Shown in pieces: positions 35,112 to 44,701 of a DNA stretch of 64,000 bases. This DNA is from Desulfopila_A sp964446655 (GTDB taxonomy: Bacteria; Desulfobacterota; Desulfobulbia; Desulfobulbales; Desulfocapsaceae). The stretch is from the NCBI GenBank assembly GCA_964446655.1, contig CAYUPL010000007.1:1-64000 (forward strand), in the 5' to 3' direction. The notes under the pieces are model-generated. The model was not told the DNA's origin, did no database searches, and worked only from the letters and a program-made list of their open reading frames with translations. Made by a program: the position numbers and the translations under genes. The number at the start of each line of letters is the position of its first letter. Positions within the stretch are counted from its first letter, which is position 1.

Positions 35112-36428
35112 TTATTTCTTTTCGAATATGTCCGCGACTCTGTCCTGTAAAACAGTGATGGTATCGCTCTTTTTGGCGGTATTGGCGTACATGTCCCGCG
35201 CTTTATCGCGGCACCGGCTGCAACCACTGAACGGCAGACAAAAACCATGCAGATGCTGATGCAAGCCTTCCGCCACCACTTCGGAAAAACCCGGACACCG
35301 GTCACAAAGGTGATACACTCTGGTCTCTCCCACCTGAAAACCGGTGGTATCATAAAAAATCCGTTTCCTCTCGACAACAGTCTGTTTGCCGGCATACTCT
35401 TTTTTCATGTCGTGTCTTCTGTCGAACAATTCCACTGCCTGGCCGCAGAGGCTTTCGATATAGCGGCTCATCTCCGCTTTCTGGATAAAATTCGCCGGAT
35501 TATAGTCCGGCTCGCGGACATGGGAAGTATCCATTCCGGCCATGGCAAGAATGATGCCCAGGTTGGTGTAGGGCAAAGCTCCTTCGATGGCATAGCCGCC
35601 TTCCAGCACACAGATATCAGGGTTGAGATTCCGGTTGAGCCTGGCATATCCCTGGGCGGTGAAATTCATATTGGTGATCGGGTCGGAATAATGGTTGTCC
35701 TGTCCGGCTGAATTGATGATCAGCTCCGGCTGAAACTCATGCAGCAGCGGCAGCACAACCCGCTCCATGACCATGTCGAACCCTTCCTCGGACGTCCCTG
35801 GCGGAAGAGGGATATTGATGTTATATCCCGGTGCGGCGGGCCCGCCCGACTCGTGCAGAAAACCGCTGCCTGGGAAAATGGTGCGGCCGTCCTGGTGCAT
35901 GGAAATAAAAAGGGTATCCGGATCATTGTAGAAGATATCCTGGGTGCCGTCGCCATGATGACAGTCGGTATCCACCACCGCGATTTTTCTGATGCCGTAA
36001 TGGCGGCGGATATACTCCACCATGACTGCTTCGATATTGACGACGCAGAAGCCCCGGTCACCGAAAACCGTCTGCATGGCATGATGTCCCGGCGGCCTGA
36101 CAACAGCGAAAGACCGCTCCACCTCCTTTTCCATCACCGCCCGTGCCGCCCGGATTGCCCCACCGGTGGAAATAAAATGAGAGGCCGTCAGCAATTCCGC
36201 AGTAGACGGTACACAGAGATGTACCCTGTCGATATCCTTTTCCAGAGCCATCTCGGGATTGAAGAAGAAGATATTTTCCACATCTTCGAGTCCTTCCTCT
36301 ATCAACTGATCCTTGGTATAGAGAAGACGCTCCTCCCTCTCCGGATGTGACGGGCTGATGCACCAGTCAAAGGCCGGGAAAAGAACCAGGCCGGTTTTAC
36401 GGGGAGCCTTGGGCATATATGCGGTCAT
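35112..36428 (-). CDS. Histone-deacetylase-like amidohydrolase with Cys-rich tail
   Basis: 438 residues. Residues 10-315 are an arginase/deacetylase-fold HDAC domain: RPPGHHA (catalytic His pair), DTDCHHGDGTQ and GQDNHYSDP (zinc ligands) and LEGGY (transition-state Tyr). The last 120 residues form an unusual extension with LCDRC, a lone Cys and CSRC, which could bind a second zinc. Substrates may be acetyl-lysine or acetylated polyamines; acetoin-utilisation AcuC proteins belong to this family but usually lack the tail. It lies two bases after the hydantoinase-like gene and upstream of the MaoC gene. Confidence 0.9.
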   Translation of the reverse strand: MTAYMPKAPRKTGLVLFPAFDWCISPSHPEREERLLYTKDQLIEEGLEDVENIFFFNPEMALEKDIDRVHLCVPSTAELLTASHFISTGGAIRAARAVMEKEVERSFAVVRPPGHHAMQTVFGDRGFCVVNIEAVMVEYIRRHYGIRKIAVVDTDCHHGDGTQDIFYNDPDTLFISMHQDGRTIFPGSGFLHESGGPAAPGYNINIPLPPGTSEEGFDMVMERVVLPLLHEFQPELIINSAGQDNHYSDPITNMNFTAQGYARLNRNLNPDICVLEGGYAIEGALPYTNLGIILAMAGMDTSHVREPDYNPANFIQKAEMSRYIESLCGQAVELFDRRHDMKKEYAGKQTVVERKRIFYDTTGFQVGETRVYHLCDRCPGFSEVVAEGLHQHLHGFCLPFSGCSRCRDKARDMYANTAKKSDTITVLQDRVADIFEKK

Positions 36429-36430
36429 AA

Positions 36431-38077
36431 TCAGTCCTCCACCTCGGTCAGTCCAGGGCGAATCTGCGCCTTCAGGCTTATTATCCTGCCCGTTGAAGCA
36501 AAGCCCCGGACAGTCTGCACCTCAAGGCGCTCAAGAAAATCGATTTCAGGAAGGCGTCGCGCGTTCCGGTCATAGACCAGCGTCCGGACGGCATCTTCCA
36601 GGCGCGTCTCCGCCTCCTCCATGTCAAATAATTTACCGATACTCTCCATGGCGGAGATCTCCGGAATGGAGAGCATGCGCAAGTTGGTATCACCATATAG
36701 ACTTGCCTGGACGGTTACTCGGGCCCTGGCCGACCCAACGGCATTGGCAACTTCGTAATCCCGGGGCACAACACAGTTCAGGGCAAAGGTCTCCTGGAGA
36801 ATTTCCTGCAGGGCCTTGGCCGGGCCACCGATGGTGATGAGCCGTTCGGGACTGATCTTCTCCCGTTCAAAAAAGGCGGAAACCGTATAGACCGGGCGAC
36901 GGAAGACTTCGAGGATCATCTCGGTCACCACCTGGTGAATGGTTGCCGTAAAACTGCGCAGAAGTTCCGTAGCCGTCTGCTCCGCCGCCTGATCGGGGCG
37001 CAGCAGTTCCATGGCTTCCCTGGCCCGGGAAGTTGAACCTTCCGCGATTGTGCCGAGCACCACCATGGCATCGGTTGGAGTCGGCCGGCTGCCGCCGAAG
37101 GCCATGGGGGAATCTTTCCGTTCCGGACCGATGATAAAATGATCATCCTGCCACACCACCAGGCTGTCGCCGCCAAGGCCGATGCTTTTACTGAGCAAGG
37201 CCCGTATCAGGGTCGGACGACCATCGACCGTGGCGCCATAGGGTTCAAGCAATGGTATACCATCGGCAAAAATGGCGATATCCGTCGTTGTACCGCCAAT
37301 ATCAAGAAGAACCGCATCGCCGATCTCTTCGAGCAGGGCCAGGGCGCCCATGACACTGGCCGATGGTCCGGAGTGTATCGACTGACAGGGAAACTCGCAG
37401 CCGACCGCAAAAGGCATGGTGCCGCCATCCGCCTTGAGGATATAGCAGGGGCAGTTGATGCCCAGTCGGGCGAAGCCCTGTTCCATGGCCTTTTTAAATT
37501 GCAGAAATCTGGACTGTAAAGCACTGTTAAGCCAGGTTGTATACACCCGTCGGGGAAAATTGGGCAAACCCGATATACGGTGTCCCATACTGATATGAGC
37601 AAAGTCATTCTTGACCTGGTCTCTGACCCACAACTCATGCTCGTTATTGCGGTGCGAAAATTTAGTGACGATACCGACAGAGGAAACCTCCCGGCGTCGC
37701 AATTCCAGCACCGCATTTTCAACTTCTTTTTTGTCCGGTCCGCGAATAATCTTGCCGCGATGATCCACCGCCCCTGCAAGAAAATGGAGGTTGTCGCCAC
37801 AGTTAAAAAAATCGGGATTCATGCCGGGACCGGCCTGGACAAACATGCCCACCCTGTCAAAATCCTTATTTATCAGGGCATTGGTGCAAAGGGTTGTACT
37901 GAGGTTTATCCTTTTCAGCTCACTTGTATCCCCCGGCAAGAGCGCTTCGAGCAGGGTTATGATCGACTCACCGAGATTGTTCTGGTCCACACCGACTTTT
38001 TTTTTGGCTGCAACAACATTGCCCCGCAGAAGAACGCCATCGGCATGGGTACCGCCTACATCTATTCCGATAATCAT
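36431..38077 (-). CDS. Hydantoinase/oxoprolinase-family (HyuA-like) protein
   Basis: 548 residues of the actin/ASKHA-fold hydantoinase A/oxoprolinase family. N-terminal phosphate loop MIIGIDVGGTHADGVLL, a second ATP loop LLDIGGTTTDIAIF near residue 265, and LITIGGPAKALQEIL near 415. The partner HyuB subunit is not adjacent. Family members use ATP to open cyclic amides or carboxylate acetone and acetophenone; several stand-alone members have no known substrate. First gene of a three-gene minus-strand operon with the deacetylase-like and MaoC genes. Confidence 0.88.
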   Translation of the reverse strand: MIIGIDVGGTHADGVLLRGNVVAAKKKVGVDQNNLGESIITLLEALLPGDTSELKRINLSTTLCTNALINKDFDRVGMFVQAGPGMNPDFFNCGDNLHFLAGAVDHRGKIIRGPDKKEVENAVLELRRREVSSVGIVTKFSHRNNEHELWVRDQVKNDFAHISMGHRISGLPNFPRRVYTTWLNSALQSRFLQFKKAMEQGFARLGINCPCYILKADGGTMPFAVGCEFPCQSIHSGPSASVMGALALLEEIGDAVLLDIGGTTTDIAIFADGIPLLEPYGATVDGRPTLIRALLSKSIGLGGDSLVVWQDDHFIIGPERKDSPMAFGGSRPTPTDAMVVLGTIAEGSTSRAREAMELLRPDQAAEQTATELLRSFTATIHQVVTEMILEVFRRPVYTVSAFFEREKISPERLITIGGPAKALQEILQETFALNCVVPRDYEVANAVGSARARVTVQASLYGDTNLRMLSIPEISAMESIGKLFDMEEAETRLEDAVRTLVYDRNARRLPEIDFLERLEVQTVRGFASTGRIISLKAQIRPGLTEVED

Positions 38078-38323
38078 TGTGTCACCCTGTAAAAGTTGCC
38101 GTCAGGATCATCGTGTTCCACAAACTACCATGGAGGGCTGCACCCGTCTTGCCGGTTTGCTACAACCCCCATCCTCGATACTATTCAATATGCCGGGAAA
38201 AACAAAGAATTTTATCAGCCGGAGGAATGATTCTTCTTTGTAGCCCCATGCTCTCTCGATTCTCTCTGCCCCAATAACAGCTAATTGCGGGCGATACGAC
38301 CTGCTCAGATCAATCTTTCCTTG

Positions 38324-41300
38324 TTACGTCGGCACCTGCAGAGCCTCTTGCACGCGCAGGGCCAGCTCACGGCTGGAAAATGGTTTCTGCAGGAAGTGCA
38401 CATCTGCATCAAGCACACCATGATGCGCAATAACATTGGCGGTATAACCGGACATAAACAGCGACCTGACTTCCGGATAGATTTTATGTAATTCCTCAGC
38501 CAGTTGACGGCCGTTCATCTCAGGCATAATGACATCGGTGAGAAGCAGATCAATTTCACCTTCATGCTTTTCGGCAAGTTCCAGGGCCTGTTGCGGACCC
38601 TGTGCCTGAAGCGGTGTATAGCCAAGTTCGCGCAGCATTTTTATAGCCAGACGGAGAATTGATACCTCATCTTCGACAACCAGCACCGTCTCGCCATGTC
38701 CGCGGGGCATTTCATCCTCAACCGTTATTTGAAGCTGGTCGGTGCTACTCCGGTGACGCGGCAAATAGATCTTGAAGGTCGTTCCCCCTCCCAACTCGCT
38801 ATAGACATTAATAAAACCGGCGTTCTGCTTAACGATGCCATAGACCGTCGCCAGCCCCAGCCCAGTACCTTTACCACTCTCCTTGGTGGTGAAAAACGGA
38901 TCAAATACTCTGTCGAGCGTTGCCCCGTCCATGCCGCAACCGTTGTCGCTGACAGCGAGAAGTACATACTCTCCAGGGATAAACCCATTATGTTCTTTAC
39001 AGTATTTTTCGTCAAAGATAGTGTTGCCGGTTTCGATGGTGACCTTGCCGACATCGGCAATGGCATCCCTGGCATTGACGCAGAGATTGGCAAGAATCTG
39101 ATCAAGCTGGGAAGGATCGATATTTACCGCCCACAGACCGGGGCTTGCCCTCCACAGAAGATCAATATCTTCCCCAATGAGCCGACGGAGCATCTTCAGC
39201 ATGTTTCCCACGGTATCATTGAGATCAAGCACCTTGGGAGCAATGGTCTGCCGGCGGGCAAAAGCCAGCAGCTGCCGGGTTATGTCGGAGGCTCGGTGAG
39301 CGGCAGCCAGTACTTCTTCAAGATCGTCCCGCCGTGGGTCATCAACAGTAGTTTTGGAAAGAGCCAGTTCAGTAAAGCCCATGATAACGCTGAGCATATT
39401 GTTATAATCATGAGCCACACCCCCGGCGAGGCGGCCGACGGATTCCATTTTCTGGGCCTGGATCAGTTGAGCCTGGAGTTTTTTCTGTTCCTTTTCTGCC
39501 CGTTTGCGAGCGCTGATATCGACAAGAACGACAAGATTGAGCCCACCGCTGACGGCCAGACGAAACTCAACCTGCCGGACACTGCCGTCTTTACAGGTCA
39601 CCGGATACTCCATGGGAGCGCTCTCGGAATGTGTCCTGCGCACGGTATCAACAACCTTCTGCCATTCCCGACGAACACGATCTCGCAGATCTTCTTCCGG
39701 ATAGGCCAACGGCCACCACTGTTCCACCGAAGGTATGTCTTCGATGGTGTAACCGAACAGTTCCGTGAATTTGGTGCTGGCAAAAAGCGTCTTCTGCTTC
39801 TCATCAGAGATGATGATACCCACCGGCGCCATCTCGGCAAAGTGGCGGAAGCGGGATTCACTGCGCTGCAGGGCTGCCTCACTCTTTGCGTGTTCTTCCT
39901 CTCTTGCAATAACATGCAGCGCATAGCCTAAGTCACCTGCCATTTCACCAAAGAGGTCACGCTCCTCTTTATCGACAGCCAACTCATCTTCAACGGCCAC
40001 GACAAGATAGCCCAAGGTGCAGCCATCGTAGCGCAATACCGCACAGAGAGACTCCTTTGCAGGACACTCCTGGGCCGTCGGACACGCGACGCAGACGCCC
40101 CGCCGGTCATCAATAAGCACCACCTCATCTTCTTTTACGGCAAGGATGCAGCAGCCGGGAAGAGTTCCCCTCTCTAATAGTCCTGCAAGTCGCTCATTAC
40201 TTGCAGCAAGACCCTCCAGGGACCAGAAGAAGGGCTGGTTCTTCGCATCGACCAGAATTATCATTACCGAAAGATAGCCACGATTGTTAACCAGAAGTTT
40301 ACCTGCTTCGCGGATGAGCGTTTCTCTGTCCCGCTCACGGACGATCAGCTGGTTGATATGACGAATTGTGCGCAGCACGCTGTTGAGATGCCGCATCTGC
40401 ATTTCGACATGTTTGCGCTCACTGATATCGACCACATTGGTGACAAAATAGAGAGGTTCACCCTGAGCATCCCGTCGTATAACTACGCTGACGTCGGCCC
40501 AGATAGTGCTGCCGTTTTTATGGATATACCGTTTTTCGAAACGGGCCTTATCTTTGCTGCCATTCAGCAGTGGAGCAATTGCCTTTTCCGCGATCGGCAA
40601 ATCTTCCGGGGGAGTGATACTCTGCCAGTCTGTATCCTCCAGCTCCACCTGCGTGTAGCCCAGCATCTCGGCGAAGGCCCGATTAACATTGATCTTTCCG
40701 GAAGGCAATGTCAGCGATTTCCCGACATTGGCAGCTTCGAAGATAAATCGGAAACTGTCGGCGCTCTCTTCCACCTCCCGGGTCTTTCTCGCCACCTGAC
40801 GACGGAGCGACCAGGTCCACAGAGCCAGAAGCGCAGATAGTGCCAGCAGCGGCAGCACAGCCATGGCAATATAGCGAAGAATGGCTGGAAAATCGGGCTG
40901 TTTCTCCTCATAGAGCCCCAGCCATTTTTCATGAATACGCCGGTACTCGCCATTTTCCTGAAGAATCCTCAACCCTTCAGTAAACTGCGCCAGCAATGCG
41001 ACATTACCTTGGGCAACACCATAGCCGTATTCCCCTGCAAGGAAACTGTGCTTGCCGATGACAAGATTGTCCCAACCGTTTTTTTCAATCAGATACCTGC
41101 TGTTCATTCGAGGCAGCAGGGCACAGTCACTCTCACCTGTAGAGACGGAGTGGAGAACTTCATCCTGAGTCGCAACAACATTCACCCGGTCCCGCAGTCC
41201 GTTTTCCGTTAATATATCGAGCACGACATCACCACGCTGGACAACTATACTTTTATCGGCAAGATCGGCAAAACTTTGCGGCGGACTGCCGCTTTCTCCT

Positions 41301-42379
41301 CGGGTAACGGCAACAAAGTGGGCCAGCAGATGCGACGGAGAAAAATCAAAGCTGCGATCCCTTTCAGGCGAATAAAATATTCCTTCGATAATATCAATAT
41401 CGCCATTCTGCAAGGCAGCCAAGATGTCGGTCCTCTCCCCCAGGCGAACCTGCACTGCCATATTCATCTCTTCGGCAATGGCACGGGTTAGTTCAACCGT
41501 AAAACCGGCTGGTTTTCCCTGGTCATCCAGATATTCAAAGGGAGGGTAGCGAGAATCACCGCCGACGATAATGGGCCGGTCAGCCGGCAGCTGCATGTCA
41601 GCAAACCATTTGGCATGCAGGCGGCGATAGGTGCCGTCGGCCATCACCAAAGCCAGCCCTTCGTTCAGCAAGGCCAGGGTCTTGCTGTCCCCTTCCCGAA
41701 CGGCAAAACAGAAATCCTGACGGAATCCCTCAATGGGGGCCTTGCTAACATGAAGATCGGCCAGGCCCAGCTCCTGTACAAGACGAATAGCGACCAGGCG
41801 CTGGATGACTACGGCATCATGGAGTCCCTGGGAAAGCTCCGTCAATGCTTTTTCAAAAGATGATGTGGTGACGATGGTAATGCCCCGATCCTGGCGGTGG
41901 AGAAACTCCTCGGCATTGTCACCTTCCATAACGGCAACCTGCCGTCCCTTAAGATCGGCCAGGGTATTAATTCCTGAGGTCCCCTTTCTCACAACGATAG
42001 CACCGTGAAGGGACATATAGGGAAAGGTGAAGTCAAAGAGTTCTTCACGCTCCGGAGTGCGGCCCACCAGGGGCAGGGCCTCTACTTCGCCGCGCTCAAG
42101 CAGACCACGAACTTCCGGCCAGGGACCGGTACGAAAAGTAACATCCCTTTTCATGTGGCCAAGGGTGGCGCGCAACAGCTCGACGGAGAAACCGTCGGCC
42201 AGACCATCGGGTCCAACCATGGAAAAGGGGGGATAGTCTCTTTCGGCAGCAGATTGCAGAGATCCATGAAGCATGCTGCTTTCTTGCGCAGCTGCAGACA
42301 CGGCGGCCATCGTCAGAAAAACGAGAAGCCCGGCCAGAAGGCAAGTTCTTTGTAGAAATGGATAGAAATGCATAATCAT
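38324..42379 (-). CDS. Giant hybrid kinase with two periplasmic binding domains
   Basis: 1351 residues. Signal peptide, two tandem SBP_bac_3 domains (about 40-255 and 265-490; both contain the solute-binding pattern Y-P-P-F-x-x-x-G-x-x-x-G-F), one membrane helix near 505-525, PAS (540-665), a GAF-like domain with a Cys cluster (VCVACPTAQEC, around 790), second PAS (860-980), kinase core with acceptor His in GGVAHDYNNM, ATPase box GTGLGLATVYG and a C-terminal receiver (LLTDVIMPEMNG). It belongs to the BvgS-like class, sensing amino acids or similar small solutes. No cognate output regulator is next to it; the next gene upstream is another kinase. Confidence 0.92.
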   Translation of the reverse strand: MIMHFYPFLQRTCLLAGLLVFLTMAAVSAAAQESSMLHGSLQSAAERDYPPFSMVGPDGLADGFSVELLRATLGHMKRDVTFRTGPWPEVRGLLERGEVEALPLVGRTPEREELFDFTFPYMSLHGAIVVRKGTSGINTLADLKGRQVAVMEGDNAEEFLHRQDRGITIVTTSSFEKALTELSQGLHDAVVIQRLVAIRLVQELGLADLHVSKAPIEGFRQDFCFAVREGDSKTLALLNEGLALVMADGTYRRLHAKWFADMQLPADRPIIVGGDSRYPPFEYLDDQGKPAGFTVELTRAIAEEMNMAVQVRLGERTDILAALQNGDIDIIEGIFYSPERDRSFDFSPSHLLAHFVAVTRGESGSPPQSFADLADKSIVVQRGDVVLDILTENGLRDRVNVVATQDEVLHSVSTGESDCALLPRMNSRYLIEKNGWDNLVIGKHSFLAGEYGYGVAQGNVALLAQFTEGLRILQENGEYRRIHEKWLGLYEEKQPDFPAILRYIAMAVLPLLALSALLALWTWSLRRQVARKTREVEESADSFRFIFEAANVGKSLTLPSGKINVNRAFAEMLGYTQVELEDTDWQSITPPEDLPIAEKAIAPLLNGSKDKARFEKRYIHKNGSTIWADVSVVIRRDAQGEPLYFVTNVVDISERKHVEMQMRHLNSVLRTIRHINQLIVRERDRETLIREAGKLLVNNRGYLSVMIILVDAKNQPFFWSLEGLAASNERLAGLLERGTLPGCCILAVKEDEVVLIDDRRGVCVACPTAQECPAKESLCAVLRYDGCTLGYLVVAVEDELAVDKEERDLFGEMAGDLGYALHVIAREEEHAKSEAALQRSESRFRHFAEMAPVGIIISDEKQKTLFASTKFTELFGYTIEDIPSVEQWWPLAYPEEDLRDRVRREWQKVVDTVRRTHSESAPMEYPVTCKDGSVRQVEFRLAVSGGLNLVVLVDISARKRAEKEQKKLQAQLIQAQKMESVGRLAGGVAHDYNNMLSVIMGFTELALSKTTVDDPRRDDLEEVLAAAHRASDITRQLLAFARRQTIAPKVLDLNDTVGNMLKMLRRLIGEDIDLLWRASPGLWAVNIDPSQLDQILANLCVNARDAIADVGKVTIETGNTIFDEKYCKEHNGFIPGEYVLLAVSDNGCGMDGATLDRVFDPFFTTKESGKGTGLGLATVYGIVKQNAGFINVYSELGGGTTFKIYLPRHRSSTDQLQITVEDEMPRGHGETVLVVEDEVSILRLAIKMLRELGYTPLQAQGPQQALELAEKHEGEIDLLLTDVIMPEMNGRQLAEELHKIYPEVRSLFMSGYTANVIAHHGVLDADVHFLQKPFSSRELALRVQEALQVPT

Positions 42380-42431
42380 GGCAAAATATCTTTTAGAGTA
42401 GAGGAATTCAAGAAAAGAACCCCCGTGGCTT

Positions 42432-44330
42432 TCATAGCGGCAGGGTAAGGATAAGATCCGTGCCTTTGCCTTCTTCCGATGTCACACTCAGAGTGCCGCC
42501 ATGGCCCTCAACAATAGCTGTGTAGGCCATGGAGAGGCCCTGCCCGGTACCTTTTCCCACGGTTTTGGTGGTAAAAAAAGGATCAAAGATCTTATCGAGT
42601 ACTGATTTGGGCATACCGGTACCGGTATCGCTGACGACAACCCTGACGCATTTTGTTTCACGACTCGTTGCAATTGTAATGCGGCCCTTTTCCTCCGGGC
42701 TGTCGGCTGTTGTAGAGGCAATGGCCTGGGCTGCATTGACTATGATATTTAACAAGACCTGTTTGATCTGGCCGGAAAAGACCGACACCGACGGCAGATC
42801 CTGATCCAGAGCCAGGGAGATGTCGGCGCAATGCTTCCATTCACTGCGTGACACCGTTACCGTGCTCCGGATAAGCTGGTTGATATCTTCCGGGTGTTTA
42901 TCCGGACTGCCGGGATGCGAAAATTCTTTCATCGCTTTAACTATGGCGGCAATTCCCTGCAGCCCTCCCAGAGATTCCCTGATCGCCTTGGTCGTTTCCT
43001 CGGTGATAAAGGCAAGATCGATTTCTTCCTCAAAATCCGTCAGTGCCGCAACTTCTTCGGCAAACATCTCTCCTGCAGCAGCGGTGTGGCAAAAGCGACG
43101 GTATCTCTCATGAAGAGCGAAAAGATCCCGGCAGGCACCCTCCAGGAATTGGGTATTATCGCGGACGTATTGCAGCGGCGTATTGATTTCATGGGCGATA
43201 CCGGCCGCCAGGGTACCGATGGCTTCAAGCTTGCTTGACTGAAGAAGTTGTTGCTCGATGGCCAGTTCCTGGGTGACATCACGTTTGATGCACACATAAT
43301 TGACAATCGCCCCTTCTCTATTTTTAACCGGCGAAATAGTTGCATTCTCCTGATATATCCTTCCTTCCTTGGTCCTGTTGATGAAGCGCCCCAGCCAGAC
43401 ATTGCCGCTTGTTATGGTCTGCCACATATCCTGATAAAATTCTCTACCGAGGTGGCCGCTCTGCAGCAGATTCGGGTTTTTACCGACAACCTCGGCAGCG
43501 CTGTATCCGGTTATTGTCGTAAAAGAGGGATTGACGTAAATGATACGGGGTATCGTGTCGGTTATAACCACCGCCTCGGCCGTGTGTTCAATGGCGGTGA
43601 TCAGTATTCCCTGCTCTTGCTGAACTCTGTTTTTGCGCCTGATTTCACGACGGAATTCCAGATTGAGGGAGGAGAGCTCAGCGGTCCGTTCCTGCACCTT
43701 TTTTTCCAGTTCTGCCTGATGCTGCTCCAACTCGGTCTGCACCCGGAAGAGTTCGGCTGCCTGCCTTTTCTGCATCAGATTGAGATATCCCATATTTGAA
43801 ATCTCATTGGCCATGAGCCATAGGAAGCTGAGGATTTTTTCAAAACGTGCCGCGCTGATTTTAGGCATATCCCGGAAGGCCGCTGCCATTTCTTCCTCAT
43901 CTGCGCCTATTTCACGGGCATAGTCGCGGATATGCTCCTCATCAACATTACCGACATGGTACTGACCAATCATCCAGTTGGCGATATGCACTCCATTGAC
44001 AATAATAGGAGCCGCGGCATCGGTAAAACCGCAGCTCAGGCACGCCTTATGAAAAGGCTGCATCCTTTTGGCAGCCTCAAGGCCAAGTTGCTCACCGGAA
44101 ACCATACAGTTGGCAAGGCCCGACTCCGTTGCCCGAACCATGGTACAGACACGTGAGTGGTTGCTTAACCTGGTGATGGGAGTGCCGTCCAATTCAATTA
44201 TGGTTGCTGCCACCTGGCTCGATTCCGCAAAGGTGTCCTGGATCTGCTGCAGTTTATCTAGATCGACCAACTCCGTCAGAGTGAATGCCTCTTTCTTGAT
44301 AGACTCTTTTTCTATTTTCTTTTCTGTCAT
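42432..44330 (-). CDS. PocR-domain sensor histidine kinase
   Basis: 632 residues. Residues 20-185 form a PocR sensory domain (LQQIQDTFAESSQVAATIIE at the start, CLSCGFTDAAAPI, IANWMIGQ), a PAS-like fold proposed to bind small hydrocarbons and first described in the propanediol/cobalamin regulator PocR. A coiled coil (210-250), a PAS domain (250-370), and a kinase core with acceptor His in GIAHEINTP and ATPase loops DTGTGMP and GTGQGLSMAY follow. No membrane helix. Its kinase core resembles that of the divergent REC-PAS kinase, so the two probably arose by duplication. Confidence 0.9.
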   Translation of the reverse strand: MTEKKIEKESIKKEAFTLTELVDLDKLQQIQDTFAESSQVAATIIELDGTPITRLSNHSRVCTMVRATESGLANCMVSGEQLGLEAAKRMQPFHKACLSCGFTDAAAPIIVNGVHIANWMIGQYHVGNVDEEHIRDYAREIGADEEEMAAAFRDMPKISAARFEKILSFLWLMANEISNMGYLNLMQKRQAAELFRVQTELEQHQAELEKKVQERTAELSSLNLEFRREIRRKNRVQQEQGILITAIEHTAEAVVITDTIPRIIYVNPSFTTITGYSAAEVVGKNPNLLQSGHLGREFYQDMWQTITSGNVWLGRFINRTKEGRIYQENATISPVKNREGAIVNYVCIKRDVTQELAIEQQLLQSSKLEAIGTLAAGIAHEINTPLQYVRDNTQFLEGACRDLFALHERYRRFCHTAAAGEMFAEEVAALTDFEEEIDLAFITEETTKAIRESLGGLQGIAAIVKAMKEFSHPGSPDKHPEDINQLIRSTVTVSRSEWKHCADISLALDQDLPSVSVFSGQIKQVLLNIIVNAAQAIASTTADSPEEKGRITIATSRETKCVRVVVSDTGTGMPKSVLDKIFDPFFTTKTVGKGTGQGLSMAYTAIVEGHGGTLSVTSEEGKGTDLILTLPL

Positions 44331-44701
44331 CGCAGCAATTCCTGATCGTTTTTGGCTCTATATGTCGGCGAAGATCAACAGATCTGCTCCTCTCCACCGC
44401 ATTAAGTGATTACATGATAGCAGGGCGCCGGTGCTTAATCAAATGCAGGACAACATATTTTCCGTTTTTTTGAGATGACCACAATTGATTGGAAAACTGA
44501 CAGAAAACACTTCTTCTGTAGTCTAAAGATTTGATTTTTCGCCTCACTGTTGATAGGATCTGTTACGAACAGATGTTTTTCTCGTCGTTTTCATCGTTTT
44601 GTACCGGCAGCAGAAACTTGTTTTCAATACATTTTTTCTCTCAAACTACGGTGGAAACTTATCGTGCCGGAAGAAAAATCACTTATGAACCGAGGCGCCA
44701 A
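44331..44701. other. 371-base divergent gap between two kinase genes
   Basis: Should contain the promoters of both kinases. A short hairpin ATCTGT-TACGA-ACAGAT followed by GTTTTT lies at 44558-44580 on the forward strand and could be a weak terminator or leader element. No open frame is convincing. Confidence 0.45.
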
